This document shows, one piece after another, positions 51,055 to 59,969 of a DNA stretch of 64,000 nt. The stretch comes from CAIWHR01 sp963813415 (lineage in GTDB: Bacteria > Pseudomonadota > Gammaproteobacteria > Burkholderiales > Casimicrobiaceae). The stretch covers positions 992,001 through 1,056,000 of the forward strand of contig CAWEYW010000009.1 of assembly GCA_963813415.1 (NCBI GenBank). The letters are read 5' to 3'. A program made the translations under genes and the position numbers. Below the pieces are notes generated by a model. It worked only from the letters and a program-made list of their open reading frames with translations, was not told where the DNA came from and ran no database searches. Position 1 is the stretch's first letter. Each line of letters begins with the position of its first letter.

Positions 51055-52977
51055 TTACCCTTGCAGTTTTTGACGGATCACGCGGACGATGCTCGAGGGC
51101 GTGATGGGCTGTCCCCGCACCTGGCTCCAGCAGTCGACGTCGACGAGATAGCGCGAGCGCAGCAGCATCGCGAGCGCCGAATAGCGACGGTTGTTCTCGT
51201 CGATGATCTCCTCGTCGGCGGAGTCGCTCCAGTTGCTCTCGATGGTCATCACCTTCCTGAAGCCCTGCATCGCCTCCTTGATGCCCGGCTGCATCGGCTG
51301 CAGGAAGCGCAGGTGCATCGACGACACCCGCAGTCCTTCGGCGCGCGCGCGCTGCACCGCTTCCTCGATCGTTCCCTTGGTGCTGCCCCAACCGAGGATC
51401 AGGAGGTCGCCCTCCGGATCGCCGAAGATGGGCGCCGCCTTGAGCGTGCGCGCAAGCGCCGCGAGCTTCAGGCTCCGCGCGCGCAGGCCTTCCTCGTTGA
51501 TGTCCGGGTCGTAGGCCACGCGGCTCTGCCGGTCGTGCGCAAGCCCGGTGACCGTGTGCATCCCGCCGGGCTGGCCCGGAATGAAGCGCCGGGCGATACC
51601 GGTGGTCTTGTTCCAGTCGTAGGCTTTCGCACCGGGGGGCACGGGACTCTGGTCGATCGGCGGGGCCACCCACTCGTCGTTGAACTGCGGACGCGGGAAC
51701 GGCGTTTGCGAGGTCGCGAGGTTGGCATCCGTGAGCACCACCACGACCATGTTGAAGGTCTCGGCGATCTTGCGCGCCGTGATGATCGCGTAGAAGCAAT
51801 CCTCGATGGTGCTGGCGGCGAGCACGACCTTCGGCGCGTCGCCATGGCTGCCGAACATCGCGGTGAGCAGGTCGCCCTGCTCGGCCTTGGTCGGCTGGCC
51901 GGTGCTCGGCCCGCCGCGCTGCACGTTCACGACCACGAGCGGGATCTCCGCCATGACGGCGAGGCCGATCGCCTCCTGCTTCAGCGAGTATCCGGGACCG
52001 GAGGTGATCGTCACCGTGCATTTGCCCGCGTACGACGCGCCGATCGCGAAGGCGCAGGCGGCGATCTCGTCCTCCGCCTGGTGCACGACGCCACCGACCT
52101 TCTCGAAGACGTCCGACAGGTAATGCGAGGCCGACGTCGCCGGCGTGATCGGATACATCGCGCAGATCTCCATGCCCGATGCGAGCACGCCGAGGGCGAG
52201 CGCCGTATTGCCGTTCACCACCATCTGCGGCTCCGTCGCGCGCGGCGCCGGGATGCGATACTTGAAGTCCAGATTCGCCTCGGCCCAGGCGAAGCCCGCC
52301 TCGAGCAGCGATACGTTCGTCTTGATCACGCCCGAGGCCTTCTTGCCGAAGGTCAGCGCAATCTGCTCGCGCGCGAGCTGCAGGTCGAGACTGTAGATGC
52401 TGCACATCATGCCGAGGGCGAACATGTTCTTGCCGCGGCGCGGATCGGGCACGAGCTTGCGGCACTCACGCTCCATGGGCACTTCGCACACGTCGTAGCC
52501 GTCCGCCACCAGCTTCTCGTACGTGTCGACATAGGAATCGGCGACCTGGGGATCGGCGTCGTCGCGCCACATGCTCTCGAGCAGGATCTTGCAGCCCGCC
52601 TTGAGCTCGCCGGCGCGTACGCGACCGAGCAGCACCTGCTCGTTGAAGGCCACCACCAGATCGGTCTCGTCGCCGCCGTTGGTCACCGGCCCGGCGCCGA
52701 GGCGGATGCGATTGCCGCTCGCGCCGGCCACGCTGCGCGCCGGCGGCCGGATCTCCGCCGGGATGATCTCGACCGTCCAGACGCCGTTGCCCATGCGTGC
52801 GGCGAGGCCGCCGAGTGCCTGGCCGCAACGCTGCGCACCCTCGCCGGAGTCGCTGATGATCTCGACCACGTGCTCGGTGAGCGTGGTCACGGTCTTGCGT
52901 CCCGCGGGCTTTCTGCGCTCCGGCGTCTTGACGTTGTCCTGCAGCACGGTGTTGATCATGGCTGTGTCATCGCTCAT
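51055..52977 (-). CDS. 2-oxoacid:ferredoxin oxidoreductase subunit alpha (gamma-alpha fused), second set
   Basis: 640 aa. Gamma domain first (about 30-210, containing NMFALGMMCSIYSLDLQLAREQ), then alpha domain with MYPITPATSASHYLSDVF and QAEDEIAACAFAIGASYAGKC. The C-terminal part ends with the RYLVDVDCWSQVRGQPITP segment. Encoded between nfnB-like (15-bp gap) and the second beta-subunit (4-bp gap) genes. Confidence 0.88.
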   Translation of the reverse strand: MSDDTAMINTVLQDNVKTPERRKPAGRKTVTTLTEHVVEIISDSGEGAQRCGQALGGLAARMGNGVWTVEIIPAEIRPPARSVAGASGNRIRLGAGPVTNGGDETDLVVAFNEQVLLGRVRAGELKAGCKILLESMWRDDADPQVADSYVDTYEKLVADGYDVCEVPMERECRKLVPDPRRGKNMFALGMMCSIYSLDLQLAREQIALTFGKKASGVIKTNVSLLEAGFAWAEANLDFKYRIPAPRATEPQMVVNGNTALALGVLASGMEICAMYPITPATSASHYLSDVFEKVGGVVHQAEDEIAACAFAIGASYAGKCTVTITSGPGYSLKQEAIGLAVMAEIPLVVVNVQRGGPSTGQPTKAEQGDLLTAMFGSHGDAPKVVLAASTIEDCFYAIITARKIAETFNMVVVVLTDANLATSQTPFPRPQFNDEWVAPPIDQSPVPPGAKAYDWNKTTGIARRFIPGQPGGMHTVTGLAHDRQSRVAYDPDINEEGLRARSLKLAALARTLKAAPIFGDPEGDLLILGWGSTKGTIEEAVQRARAEGLRVSSMHLRFLQPMQPGIKEAMQGFRKVMTIESNWSDSADEEIIDENNRRYSALAMLLRSRYLVDVDCWSQVRGQPITPSSIVRVIRQKLQG

Positions 52978-52992
52978 TGAGTTGCCGTTCCC

Positions 52993-54495
52993 TCACGCCA
53001 CGCGGGCGCGGACGAAATTGCGCTCGCGCGCGTCGACCCCGAACCACCGGGGCACGCCCGGCACCTCGACTGCGTACGGCGCGTGGGGATCGCGCAGGCC
53101 GAGATACGCCTTCATGCTTCGCGCCGCCTTGCGTCCCGCACCCATTGCCTGGATGACGGTGGCGGCGCCGGTGACGATGTCGCCCCCGGCGAACACGCCG
53201 GCAACTGAAGTGGCGAGGTTCTCGTCGGTCGCGATGTAGCCCCACTTGTTGAGCTTGAGGCTCGACGTCTGGCCCATGATCGGATTCGCATTGGTGCCAA
53301 TGGCGAAGACCACGAGGTCCGCTTCGATCTCGTGCTCGCTGCCGGGAACGGGCACGGGACGGCGCCGGCCCGAGTCATCGGGCTCGCCCAGCTCCATGGT
53401 CACGCAGCGCATCCCGCGTACGCCGCCCTTCCCATCGTCGAGGATCGCCACCGGATTGGTGAGCCAATGGAACTCGACGCCTTCCTCTTCCGCGTGGTGC
53501 ACTTCCTCGGCACGTGCGGGGGCTTCGGTACGGCTGCGGCGGTAGATGCAGTACACCTTCTCGGCACCGAGGCGAAGGCAGACGCGCATCGCGTCCATCG
53601 CCGTGTTGCCGGCACCGACGACCGCGACCCGGTGACCGAGGGGCAACGGGGTGTCGTAGCTCGGGAACTCCTTCGCACGCATCAGGTTGCAGCGGGTCAA
53701 GAGCTCGTTCGCCGACAGCACGCCGTTGAGCGAGTCGCCGGGGATGCCGAGCATCGTCGGGTAGCCGGCGCCCGTGCCGATGAACACCGCGTGAAAGCCG
53801 AGCTCGTCCACCATCTGCTCGATCGAGAACAAACGGCCGACGAGGGTGTTGCATTCGAACTTGACCCCCAGCTTCTCGAGATTGCGGATCTCGGCGTCGA
53901 TCACCTCGTTGGGCAGGCGGAAATCGGGAATCCCGTAGCGCAGCACCCCACCGGGCTGGTGGAACGCCTCGAACACGGTGACGTCGCAGCCCGCTTTCAC
54001 CATGTCCGCCGCGCAGGCCATGCCGGCCGGCCCGGAACCGACGATGCCGACGCGATAAGGGACCGGCTCGATGTAGGGGATGTTGGTCCAGTGCTCGGCG
54101 ATGGCCTTGTCGCCCACGAAGCGCTCGAGCCGGCCGATCGCCACCGGTTCCAGCGTCTCGCCGACGTTGCACACGCCTTCGCACTGGTTTTCCTGCGGGC
54201 AGACGCGGCCGCACACCGCCGGGAGCAGGTTGGTGGCGGTGATGGTGTCGTACGCGCCGCGGAAATCCTTTTCGGTGAGCTTCTGGATGAAGCCAGGAAT
54301 ATCGATCCCGACGGGGCAGCCGGCAATGCACGGCTGCTCCGGACACATGAGGCAGCGCTCGGCTTCGAGCAGCGCATCCTCGAGCCGGTAGCCGCAGGCA
54401 ACCTCCTCGAAGTTCTTCGCGCGCACCTGCGGGTCCTGCTCCCGCATTGGTGTGCGCTGCTGCGGAATGGTGCGAATGGTTTTTTTCTTGGCCAT
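52993..54495 (-). CDS. nfnB: NfnB-like (glutamate synthase small-chain type) flavoprotein
   Basis: 500 aa, matching NfnB length. Two [4Fe-4S] motifs, Cys48/51/56/60 and Cys95/99/105/109, then FAD binding GIVGSGPAGMA (150-160) and NAD(P) site VAVVGAGNTAMDAMR. In NfnAB, this large subunit exchanges electrons with NADPH and ferredoxin by flavin-based bifurcation. Such flavoproteins also occur as glutamate synthase subunits; pairing with an NfnA-like gene (8-bp gap) points to Nfn. Start chosen at the ATG preceded by the nfnA stop. Confidence 0.85.
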   Translation of the reverse strand: MAKKKTIRTIPQQRTPMREQDPQVRAKNFEEVACGYRLEDALLEAERCLMCPEQPCIAGCPVGIDIPGFIQKLTEKDFRGAYDTITATNLLPAVCGRVCPQENQCEGVCNVGETLEPVAIGRLERFVGDKAIAEHWTNIPYIEPVPYRVGIVGSGPAGMACAADMVKAGCDVTVFEAFHQPGGVLRYGIPDFRLPNEVIDAEIRNLEKLGVKFECNTLVGRLFSIEQMVDELGFHAVFIGTGAGYPTMLGIPGDSLNGVLSANELLTRCNLMRAKEFPSYDTPLPLGHRVAVVGAGNTAMDAMRVCLRLGAEKVYCIYRRSRTEAPARAEEVHHAEEEGVEFHWLTNPVAILDDGKGGVRGMRCVTMELGEPDDSGRRRPVPVPGSEHEIEADLVVFAIGTNANPIMGQTSSLKLNKWGYIATDENLATSVAGVFAGGDIVTGAATVIQAMGAGRKAARSMKAYLGLRDPHAPYAVEVPGVPRWFGVDARERNFVRARVA

Positions 54496-54503
54496 GGTCT
54501 TGC

Positions 54504-55400
54504 CTAGAAGAATTCGGGGTCGCTCGCCGATGCCGGGGCGAGCACGTCTTCGCGCTGGAACATGCGGCAGCTCTCGACCCAGTGGTCGAGCGCGACCTTT
54601 TCTTCCGCCTTGAAGCGGCCCAGGCGCACCATCAGGTCGTCGAAGTCCACCTGATGACCGTCGAAGTCCGGGCCGTCGACGCACGCGAACTTCACCTCGC
54701 CGCCGACCTTGACGCGGCAACCGCCGCACATGCCGGTGCCGTCCACCATGAGCGGGTTGAGGCTGACCATCGTCTTGATCCCGGCAGCTCGGGTCGCCTC
54801 GGCGGCGGCCTTCATCATGATGGGCGGCCCGATCGCGACGCATTCGTCGATGTCCGGATGCCGCGCGATCGCCTGCTGGATGCCGATCCCGACGTGACCC
54901 TTGATGCCGGCGGAGCCGTCGTCGGTGCACAGGATGAAGTCGTCGCAGACACTGCGGTACTTGTCGTCCCAGAAGACCAGATTCTTGCTGCGGAAGCCCA
55001 CCACGCCGATCACGTAGGCGCCAGCTTCCTGGAATGCACGGGCCTGCGGGAACGTGGGCGCGACACCGAGCCCGCCGCCGACGCACAGCACCTTCTTCAG
55101 CTTCTTGATGGGGCTGGGGACGCCCATGGGGCCGACGATGCCGTACAGCGACGTGCCGGTCTTGCATGCCTGCTGCATCTCGCGCGTGCTCTTGCCCACG
55201 GCCTGGATCACCAGCGTGATCGTGCCTTCGGCAACGTCGAAATCGGCGATCGTGAGCGGAATGCGTTCGGCATGCTCGTTCAGCATGACGATGACGAACT
55301 GTCCAGGCCGCGCGGCGCGCGCCATCAGCGGATGCCGCACTTTCAGGAGGTAGGTGACGTCGGAAAAGTCTTCTCGCGCGACGATTTCGAATTTCGACAT
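54504..55400 (-). CDS. nfnA: NfnA-like FAD/NAD/[2Fe-2S] subunit
   Basis: 298 aa. FAD/NAD reductase fold (RPGQFVIVML; VLCVGGGLGVAP) and a C-terminal [2Fe-2S] site with Asp220, Cys225, Cys228 and Cys240. One Asp and three Cys is the coordination known for NfnA of Thermotoga maritima, which supports this over a dihydroorotate dehydrogenase electron subunit (four Cys). It would take NADH electrons in NADH-dependent ferredoxin:NADP reduction. GAGGAG lies 5-6 nt before the ATG. First gene of the operon, 76 nt downstream of a terminator-like hairpin. Confidence 0.82.
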   Translation of the reverse strand: MSKFEIVAREDFSDVTYLLKVRHPLMARAARPGQFVIVMLNEHAERIPLTIADFDVAEGTITLVIQAVGKSTREMQQACKTGTSLYGIVGPMGVPSPIKKLKKVLCVGGGLGVAPTFPQARAFQEAGAYVIGVVGFRSKNLVFWDDKYRSVCDDFILCTDDGSAGIKGHVGIGIQQAIARHPDIDECVAIGPPIMMKAAAEATRAAGIKTMVSLNPLMVDGTGMCGGCRVKVGGEVKFACVDGPDFDGHQVDFDDLMVRLGRFKAEEKVALDHWVESCRMFQREDVLAPASASDPEFF

Positions 55401-55475
55401 GGGAACTCCTCGGGAATCAGGCGGCCAAACGCGATTCGACGCGCGGGGAACGCGACTGCCGCGCAGCGAGGCACC

Positions 55476-55504
55476 AAAAACGAAGGCGGGCCGCGGGGCC
55501 CGCC
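55476..55504 (-). terminator. Terminator-like hairpin in the nfnA leader (candidate attenuator)
   Basis: On the minus strand: perfect 8-bp stem GGCGGGCC/GGCCCGCC (55504-55497 with 55492-55485) with a CCGC loop, followed by TTCGTTTTT. There is no minus-strand gene between it and the egtB region, so any RNA reaching it must start in 55505-55869 and lead into nfnA. That makes it a possible attenuator or riboswitch expression platform and not an end-of-gene terminator. Confidence 0.55.
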
Positions 55505-55869
55505 GGGATGCGGATGGAGCAAGGCTGGTGGTGACCGTTCCTACCCGTTGCAGGCGCCCCCAAAAGCGCACACCATCGCTGCCAGACCGGGTTCCGGTCT
55601 CCGGCACGCGACGACGGCAGCGGCTTCACACTCGCTCTCCCTTGTGCGACGGCATGCGGCTGATCCGGACCGTCTCGATGTGCAAACGATGCTACGCCTC
55701 GATGCCTGCGACCGGGAGGCGCGGCGTTTGATCTGCGTCACAGTTCGCGCGTTTTGTGCTCCACCGTGCCCACTGCAACGCCATCTTGCAGGCCCTGCGC
55801 GGTCGCTTGTGTACATCGGGCCAGCCTGGCGCACCCGATGCAATGCCCAATCACCGGGAAGGATCCGTC
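55505..55869. other. Divergent nfnA / egtB upstream region
   Basis: 365 bp that must hold promoters for both directions. Minus strand: an eleven-codon ORF MVCAFGGACNG (55573-55541), just upstream of the hairpin, contains two Cys codons and could be a leader peptide, but I see no strong ribosome site. Plus strand: GGAAGGA at 55858-55864 serves egtB. No clear -10/-35 pair or other coding ORF. Confidence 0.4.
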
Positions 55870-57165
55870 ATGCACGCAGATCACAGTGAGCGCAGGAACC
55901 CGACCACGATGTCTGCACTGCGTACCGCGCTGGCGGAGCAGTACGCGCGGGTGCGGGCGACGACGATCGCGCTCACGGCGCCGCTGTCGGCCGAGGACTG
56001 CGCGCTGCAATCCATGGCCGATGCGAGCCCGGTGAAGTGGCACCTCGCCCATACGACCTGGTTCTTCGAGACGTTCGTGCTCGAACAGGAGCCGGAGCAT
56101 CAGCCGTTCGACCCGGCGTTTCGCGTGCTCTTCAACTCGTATTACAACGGTGTCGGGGAAAAGCATCCGCGTGCGCAACGCGGGCTGCTGTCGCGGCCCG
56201 CGCTCGAGCAAGTGCTCGCCTATCGCGCGCACGTCGACGAGCGCATGCAGGGCTTTCTCGCACGCGGCACGGCCGATGCTGCGCGCCTCGCTCTGGTCGA
56301 ACTCGGGCTGCACCACGAGCAACAGCACCAGGAGCTGATCCTCACCGATCTCAAGCATCTCTTCTCCCGCAATCCGCTGCAGCCGGCCTATGGCAGGCAA
56401 TGGCCGCTTACCGCCATCGCCGTGCGCACTTCGCGCTGGCTCGAGTACGACGGCGGGCTGATCGAGATCGGCCACGGCGACGGGAGCTTTGCATTCGACA
56501 ACGAGCAGCCACGCCATCGCACGTATCTCGCCCCGTTTGCCATCGCCTCGCACCCCGTCACCAACGCAGACTTCATCGCGTTCATCGAGGACGGCGGGTA
56601 CCGTCGTCCAGAACTATGGCTTTCGCTGGGATGGGACGCCGTGCAGGGGCAGCGATGGGAAGCGCCGCTGTACTGGGAGCGCGAGCACGGCGACTTCACC
56701 ACCTTCACCCTGCACGGCCGGGTCGAGGTGGACGGGCGCGCCCCCGTCACGCACATCAGCTTCTTCGAGGCCGATGCCTATGCCCGATGGGCGGGCGCGC
56801 GGCTGCCTGGCGAGGACGAATGGGAGCTTGCGGCACACGGCGTGCCGGTCGCCGGCAACTTCCTCGAAAGCGGCGTGCATCACCCGCTGGCGCCCGCTCT
56901 CGAGGATGCATCGACGATGCCGGCACAGCTTTTCGGGGATGTTTGGGAATGGACCCGCAGCGCGTACGTCGCCTACCCGGGCTTTCGCTGCGCGCCGGGC
57001 GCGGTCGGCGAGTACAACGGCAAGTTCATGTGCAACCAGTACGTGCTGCGCGGAGGCTCGTGCGCGACGCCGCGCTCGCACATGCGCGCGACCTACCGCA
57101 ATTTCTTCCCGCCCGATGCGCGGTGGCAGTTCTCGGGGGTGCGCCTCGCCCGCGACCGCGACTAG
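55870..57165 (+). CDS. egtB: Ergothioneine biosynthesis sulfoxide synthase
   Basis: 431 aa, full length. N-terminal DinB-like domain with probable iron ligands His61 (HLAHTTWFFE) and HxxxH at His149/His153 (HHEQQHQE). The C-terminal FGE-sulfatase domain is closed by RGGSCATPRSHMRATYRNFF. EgtB joins trimethylhistidine (hercynine) to gamma-glutamylcysteine or cysteine via an iron-dependent sulfoxidation. Start chosen at ATG 55870, 6 nt after GGAAGGA; a later ATG (55912) is possible. The partner egtD is convergent, with only 25 bp between the stops. Confidence 0.93.
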   Translation: MHADHSERRNPTTMSALRTALAEQYARVRATTIALTAPLSAEDCALQSMADASPVKWHLAHTTWFFETFVLEQEPEHQPFDPAFRVLFNSYYNGVGEKHPRAQRGLLSRPALEQVLAYRAHVDERMQGFLARGTADAARLALVELGLHHEQQHQELILTDLKHLFSRNPLQPAYGRQWPLTAIAVRTSRWLEYDGGLIEIGHGDGSFAFDNEQPRHRTYLAPFAIASHPVTNADFIAFIEDGGYRRPELWLSLGWDAVQGQRWEAPLYWEREHGDFTTFTLHGRVEVDGRAPVTHISFFEADAYARWAGARLPGEDEWELAAHGVPVAGNFLESGVHHPLAPALEDASTMPAQLFGDVWEWTRSAYVAYPGFRCAPGAVGEYNGKFMCNQYVLRGGSCATPRSHMRATYRNFFPPDARWQFSGVRLARDRD

Positions 57166-57190
57166 CTCGAGCGCGAGGCCCGCGGGCAGC

Positions 57191-58147
57191 TCAGCAGGCG
57201 TAGAAGACAGCGAACGCCTGGGCCGCGTCCTGCCAGCACCGCACCCTGTGGAAGCCGGCGGCGTGCAGCAGGCTTTCGAATTCCGCGGGTCCGTACTTGT
57301 ACGAATGCTCCGTGAGAATCCGCTCCCCCACCGCGAACCGGCGTGCGACGCCGTCGAGGTGCACGAGCTGCGCTGACGTCGCCTCGAGGTGCATTTCGAC
57401 GCGACCCGCGGCCTCGTCGTAGAACGCCACGTGCGCGAATGCGCGTGGGTCGAAGTTGCTGCCGAGCAACGCGTTCACATGCCGCAGCGCGTTGCGATTG
57501 AACGCCGCGGTGACGCCAAGCGCATCGTCGTACGCGGCTTCGATCACCGGGCGCGCTTTCCTGGTATCGACGCCGATCAGCAAACCGCTGCCTGGATGCA
57601 TCGCCGCGTGGCGGCGCACCGCGCGGAGGAAAATCACCGCTTCCTCGGGAGAGAAGTTGCCGATCGACGAGCCGGGATAGAAGAACAGCGTCGGCATCCG
57701 TTCCAGGTCGGCCCCGAGATCCAGGTCGGTCGTGAAGTCGGCAAGCACCCCGAGGACCTCGAGGGCGGGATGCGCAGCCCTGAGGCGTGCCAGGGTCGCG
57801 CGCAGCGCCGTCTCGGCGATGTCGACGGCAACGTAGCGCCCCGGATGAAGATGGGCGAACCACTGCTCGGCCTTGCGCCCATCGCCGGCGCCGAGGTCGA
57901 CGATCTGCACGCCCGCTCCGGCGGCCGCCGCGATCGCCGATGCGTGCAGGGCGAAGATCGCCTGCTCCGTCCGCGTGGGGTAGTACTCGTCGAGCTCGCA
58001 GATGGCGCCGAACAGCGCGCACCCGAGAGCGTCGTAGAAATACTTGGGGGCGATGCGGGCCGGCTGTGCACGCAGGCCCGCGACCAAGGCGGTGCGCTCG
58101 GCGTGAAGATCCCGATGGACGCGATTGACGATCGGTGCAGAATCCAC
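57191..58147 (-). CDS. egtD: L-histidine N-alpha-methyltransferase
   Basis: 318 aa. SAM-binding VDLGAGDGRKAEQW (about 93), the start RIAPKYFYDALGCALFGAICEL and the conserved TLFFYPGSSIGNFSPEEA identify EgtD, which trimethylates histidine to hercynine, the EgtB substrate. Start is GTG at 58147, giving the family N-terminus; no in-frame ATG fits better. Together with egtB it makes ergothioneine possible; egtC/egtE-type genes are not in the window, as in many proteobacteria. Confidence 0.93.
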   Translation of the reverse strand: MDSAPIVNRVHRDLHAERTALVAGLRAQPARIAPKYFYDALGCALFGAICELDEYYPTRTEQAIFALHASAIAAAAGAGVQIVDLGAGDGRKAEQWFAHLHPGRYVAVDIAETALRATLARLRAAHPALEVLGVLADFTTDLDLGADLERMPTLFFYPGSSIGNFSPEEAVIFLRAVRRHAAMHPGSGLLIGVDTRKARPVIEAAYDDALGVTAAFNRNALRHVNALLGSNFDPRAFAHVAFYDEAAGRVEMHLEATSAQLVHLDGVARRFAVGERILTEHSYKYGPAEFESLLHAAGFHRVRCWQDAAQAFAVFYAC

Positions 58148-58320
58148 GGCGGCAATTCATGAACGCGGCCCGTGGATCATAGCGTATGGCGCTGTGATTT
58201 CACTCCGACGCCGGGCGCCCGGACGCCGCGTCCAGCCGTGCCCGGACGGCGCGCCCCCCGGCCGGTGCCGCATAATGCGCATGCGCCCGCAGGACGCTTC
58301 CGTCCGGGCGCGCACACGCA

Positions 58321-59934
58321 ATGTCCTCCCTCCCTCCGCGATCCCGGCAGCGCGCCGCCATTGCGGCCAATGCCCCCGGCAGCGTGCTGGGCCTCTATCC
58401 CGGGACCGATTTCGTCGTCGGCGATGGTGCCGGCACGGACGGGGTCACGTTCCGCCAGATCCGCTGGTACTTCGCGCATGAGACGGTCGCGTTGCCCAGG
58501 GCCGGGGTCGCGACCGTCGCGCTCGCGGGCGGCCTCGACGCGATGGCCGAGCTTGGCGCATGGCTGTCGCGGGCGCGAGGCGGACACGAGCCGTATCCGC
58601 CCGTCGTGTGGGTCGCGGCGCCACACGTGATCGGACATGGACGCATCGATGCCGATGCCACGCATCTGCTGGCCGCCGACGGCACCTGGAACGTGTCGCT
58701 CGTGCCGCGGCTGCCGCTCAACAAGTCCTATTTCAACGAGATCACCGCAGCGTGGTTCCATCAGCGCCCCGTAAGAGTGCGGGGCACGCTGGCCGCCGAC
58801 TCACTGCTGATCCGCACCCTGTGGCCGAAGGATTTCCGCCTGCCGCGGGATGCGCGCCGGGCCGAGGTGCAGCAGCCGCCCACCACCGTGGAAGCAATCC
58901 GGGCGCTGGTGCGGGCGGAACCGAACGGCGGCGCAGCCAGTCCGTTTTCGGCATCGCTGTTGTGGAGCCGCGACGGTGCGAGCTACGGGGTGCCCGCAGG
59001 CCGTGCGATCGTGGCGATCATCGTCAACGGCGCGCAGGGCGACGACGACGAGGCGCACGGGGGCCATTTCGCCCTGCTGACCGGCCGCACCGCCGCGGAC
59101 GGATCGATCGCCGAGTGGATGGTCAACAATTTCTATTCCCTCGACATCGAAAGCGAGAAAGGGATCATCGCCGCGCCGGTGCCGCTCGACAACTACCTGG
59201 CCGACCTCAATAGTGGACAAGGCTACTACCGGCCATCGGCGATGCTGGTTGCCGTGCTGGCGGAGGACCGTGCCGCCACATTGCTGCAAAGCGCGCTGAA
59301 CCGAGTGTATGCGCAGTTCTACCGGCATCAGATCGTGTACGACCATGCGGCGATGAACTGTGCGGGCATCAGCGTCGACGTGCTGCGCAAGCTCGGGTTT
59401 CCGGTGCCCGCGCGAGGACCCGCCGCACCCGTGCGGGCCGCGCTGGGACTGCCATGGCTGATCGCGCGGGAGGGCTCGGTGAAAAAGGCGTGCGCCGTGT
59501 TCGACTACCTGACCGAGGACCAGACCCGGCTTCTCCCCGCCGCGGCCTTCGAGGAAATTGGCGCGAGCGTCGTCGCGCTCGCATGCAAGTCCATCGCCGC
59601 CGAGACGGGCAGCCTCGCGCGCACCCTCGCCGACGACGTCGAAGCGCTCTTCTTCCTGCGCTTTCCCCAATTCCCGACGCCTCGAGCGCTCGGTCATGCA
59701 CCGGTGCTCACGCCGTTCGAGTTTCACGAGCGGCAGCCCGCCGATCCCGCCGATGCACAGATCATTCCAGTGCCGCCCCGCCCCTTCCCGAGGGAGCTGC
59801 GCGACGAGGACCTCCTGCCGCCGCCGACGCCGCGATCGGAGCGTGCGCTGCGCGCCTGGGGCGCTGCATCGATCGTCGGCCTGCCCTGGGCGCTGTGGCG
59901 CATCTGGCGCGGCGCGCGCCGCGTGAACGACTGA
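58321..59934 (+). CDS. Hypothetical protein with possible permuted papain-type His/Cys pair
   Basis: 537 aa, not recognised. The ordered core appears to be about 190-360: HGGHFALLTGR (His249) and later YDHAAMNCAGISVDVLRKLG (Cys347). A His before a Cys in an NC motif is the order seen in circularly permuted NlpC/P60 (LRAT/YiiX-like) folds, so an amidase, acyltransferase or protease-like role is possible but unproven. N-terminal ~180 residues (VVWVAAPHVIGHGRID) form a separate domain; the C-terminus (LRAWGAASIVGLPWALWRIW) may be a membrane anchor. Divergent from egtD across 173 bp. Confidence 0.65.
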   Translation: MSSLPPRSRQRAAIAANAPGSVLGLYPGTDFVVGDGAGTDGVTFRQIRWYFAHETVALPRAGVATVALAGGLDAMAELGAWLSRARGGHEPYPPVVWVAAPHVIGHGRIDADATHLLAADGTWNVSLVPRLPLNKSYFNEITAAWFHQRPVRVRGTLAADSLLIRTLWPKDFRLPRDARRAEVQQPPTTVEAIRALVRAEPNGGAASPFSASLLWSRDGASYGVPAGRAIVAIIVNGAQGDDDEAHGGHFALLTGRTAADGSIAEWMVNNFYSLDIESEKGIIAAPVPLDNYLADLNSGQGYYRPSAMLVAVLAEDRAATLLQSALNRVYAQFYRHQIVYDHAAMNCAGISVDVLRKLGFPVPARGPAAPVRAALGLPWLIAREGSVKKACAVFDYLTEDQTRLLPAAAFEEIGASVVALACKSIAAETGSLARTLADDVEALFFLRFPQFPTPRALGHAPVLTPFEFHERQPADPADAQIIPVPPRPFPRELRDEDLLPPPTPRSERALRAWGAASIVGLPWALWRIWRGARRVND

Positions 59935-59969
59935 AGTGCTGCGGCACGCAGGCCCGCTGACCCACGCGG

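Noticed and set aside
55476..55504. Terminator for a gene upstream of nfnA
   Set aside because: No minus-strand gene lies between it and egtB, so it cannot end one; treated as leader structure.
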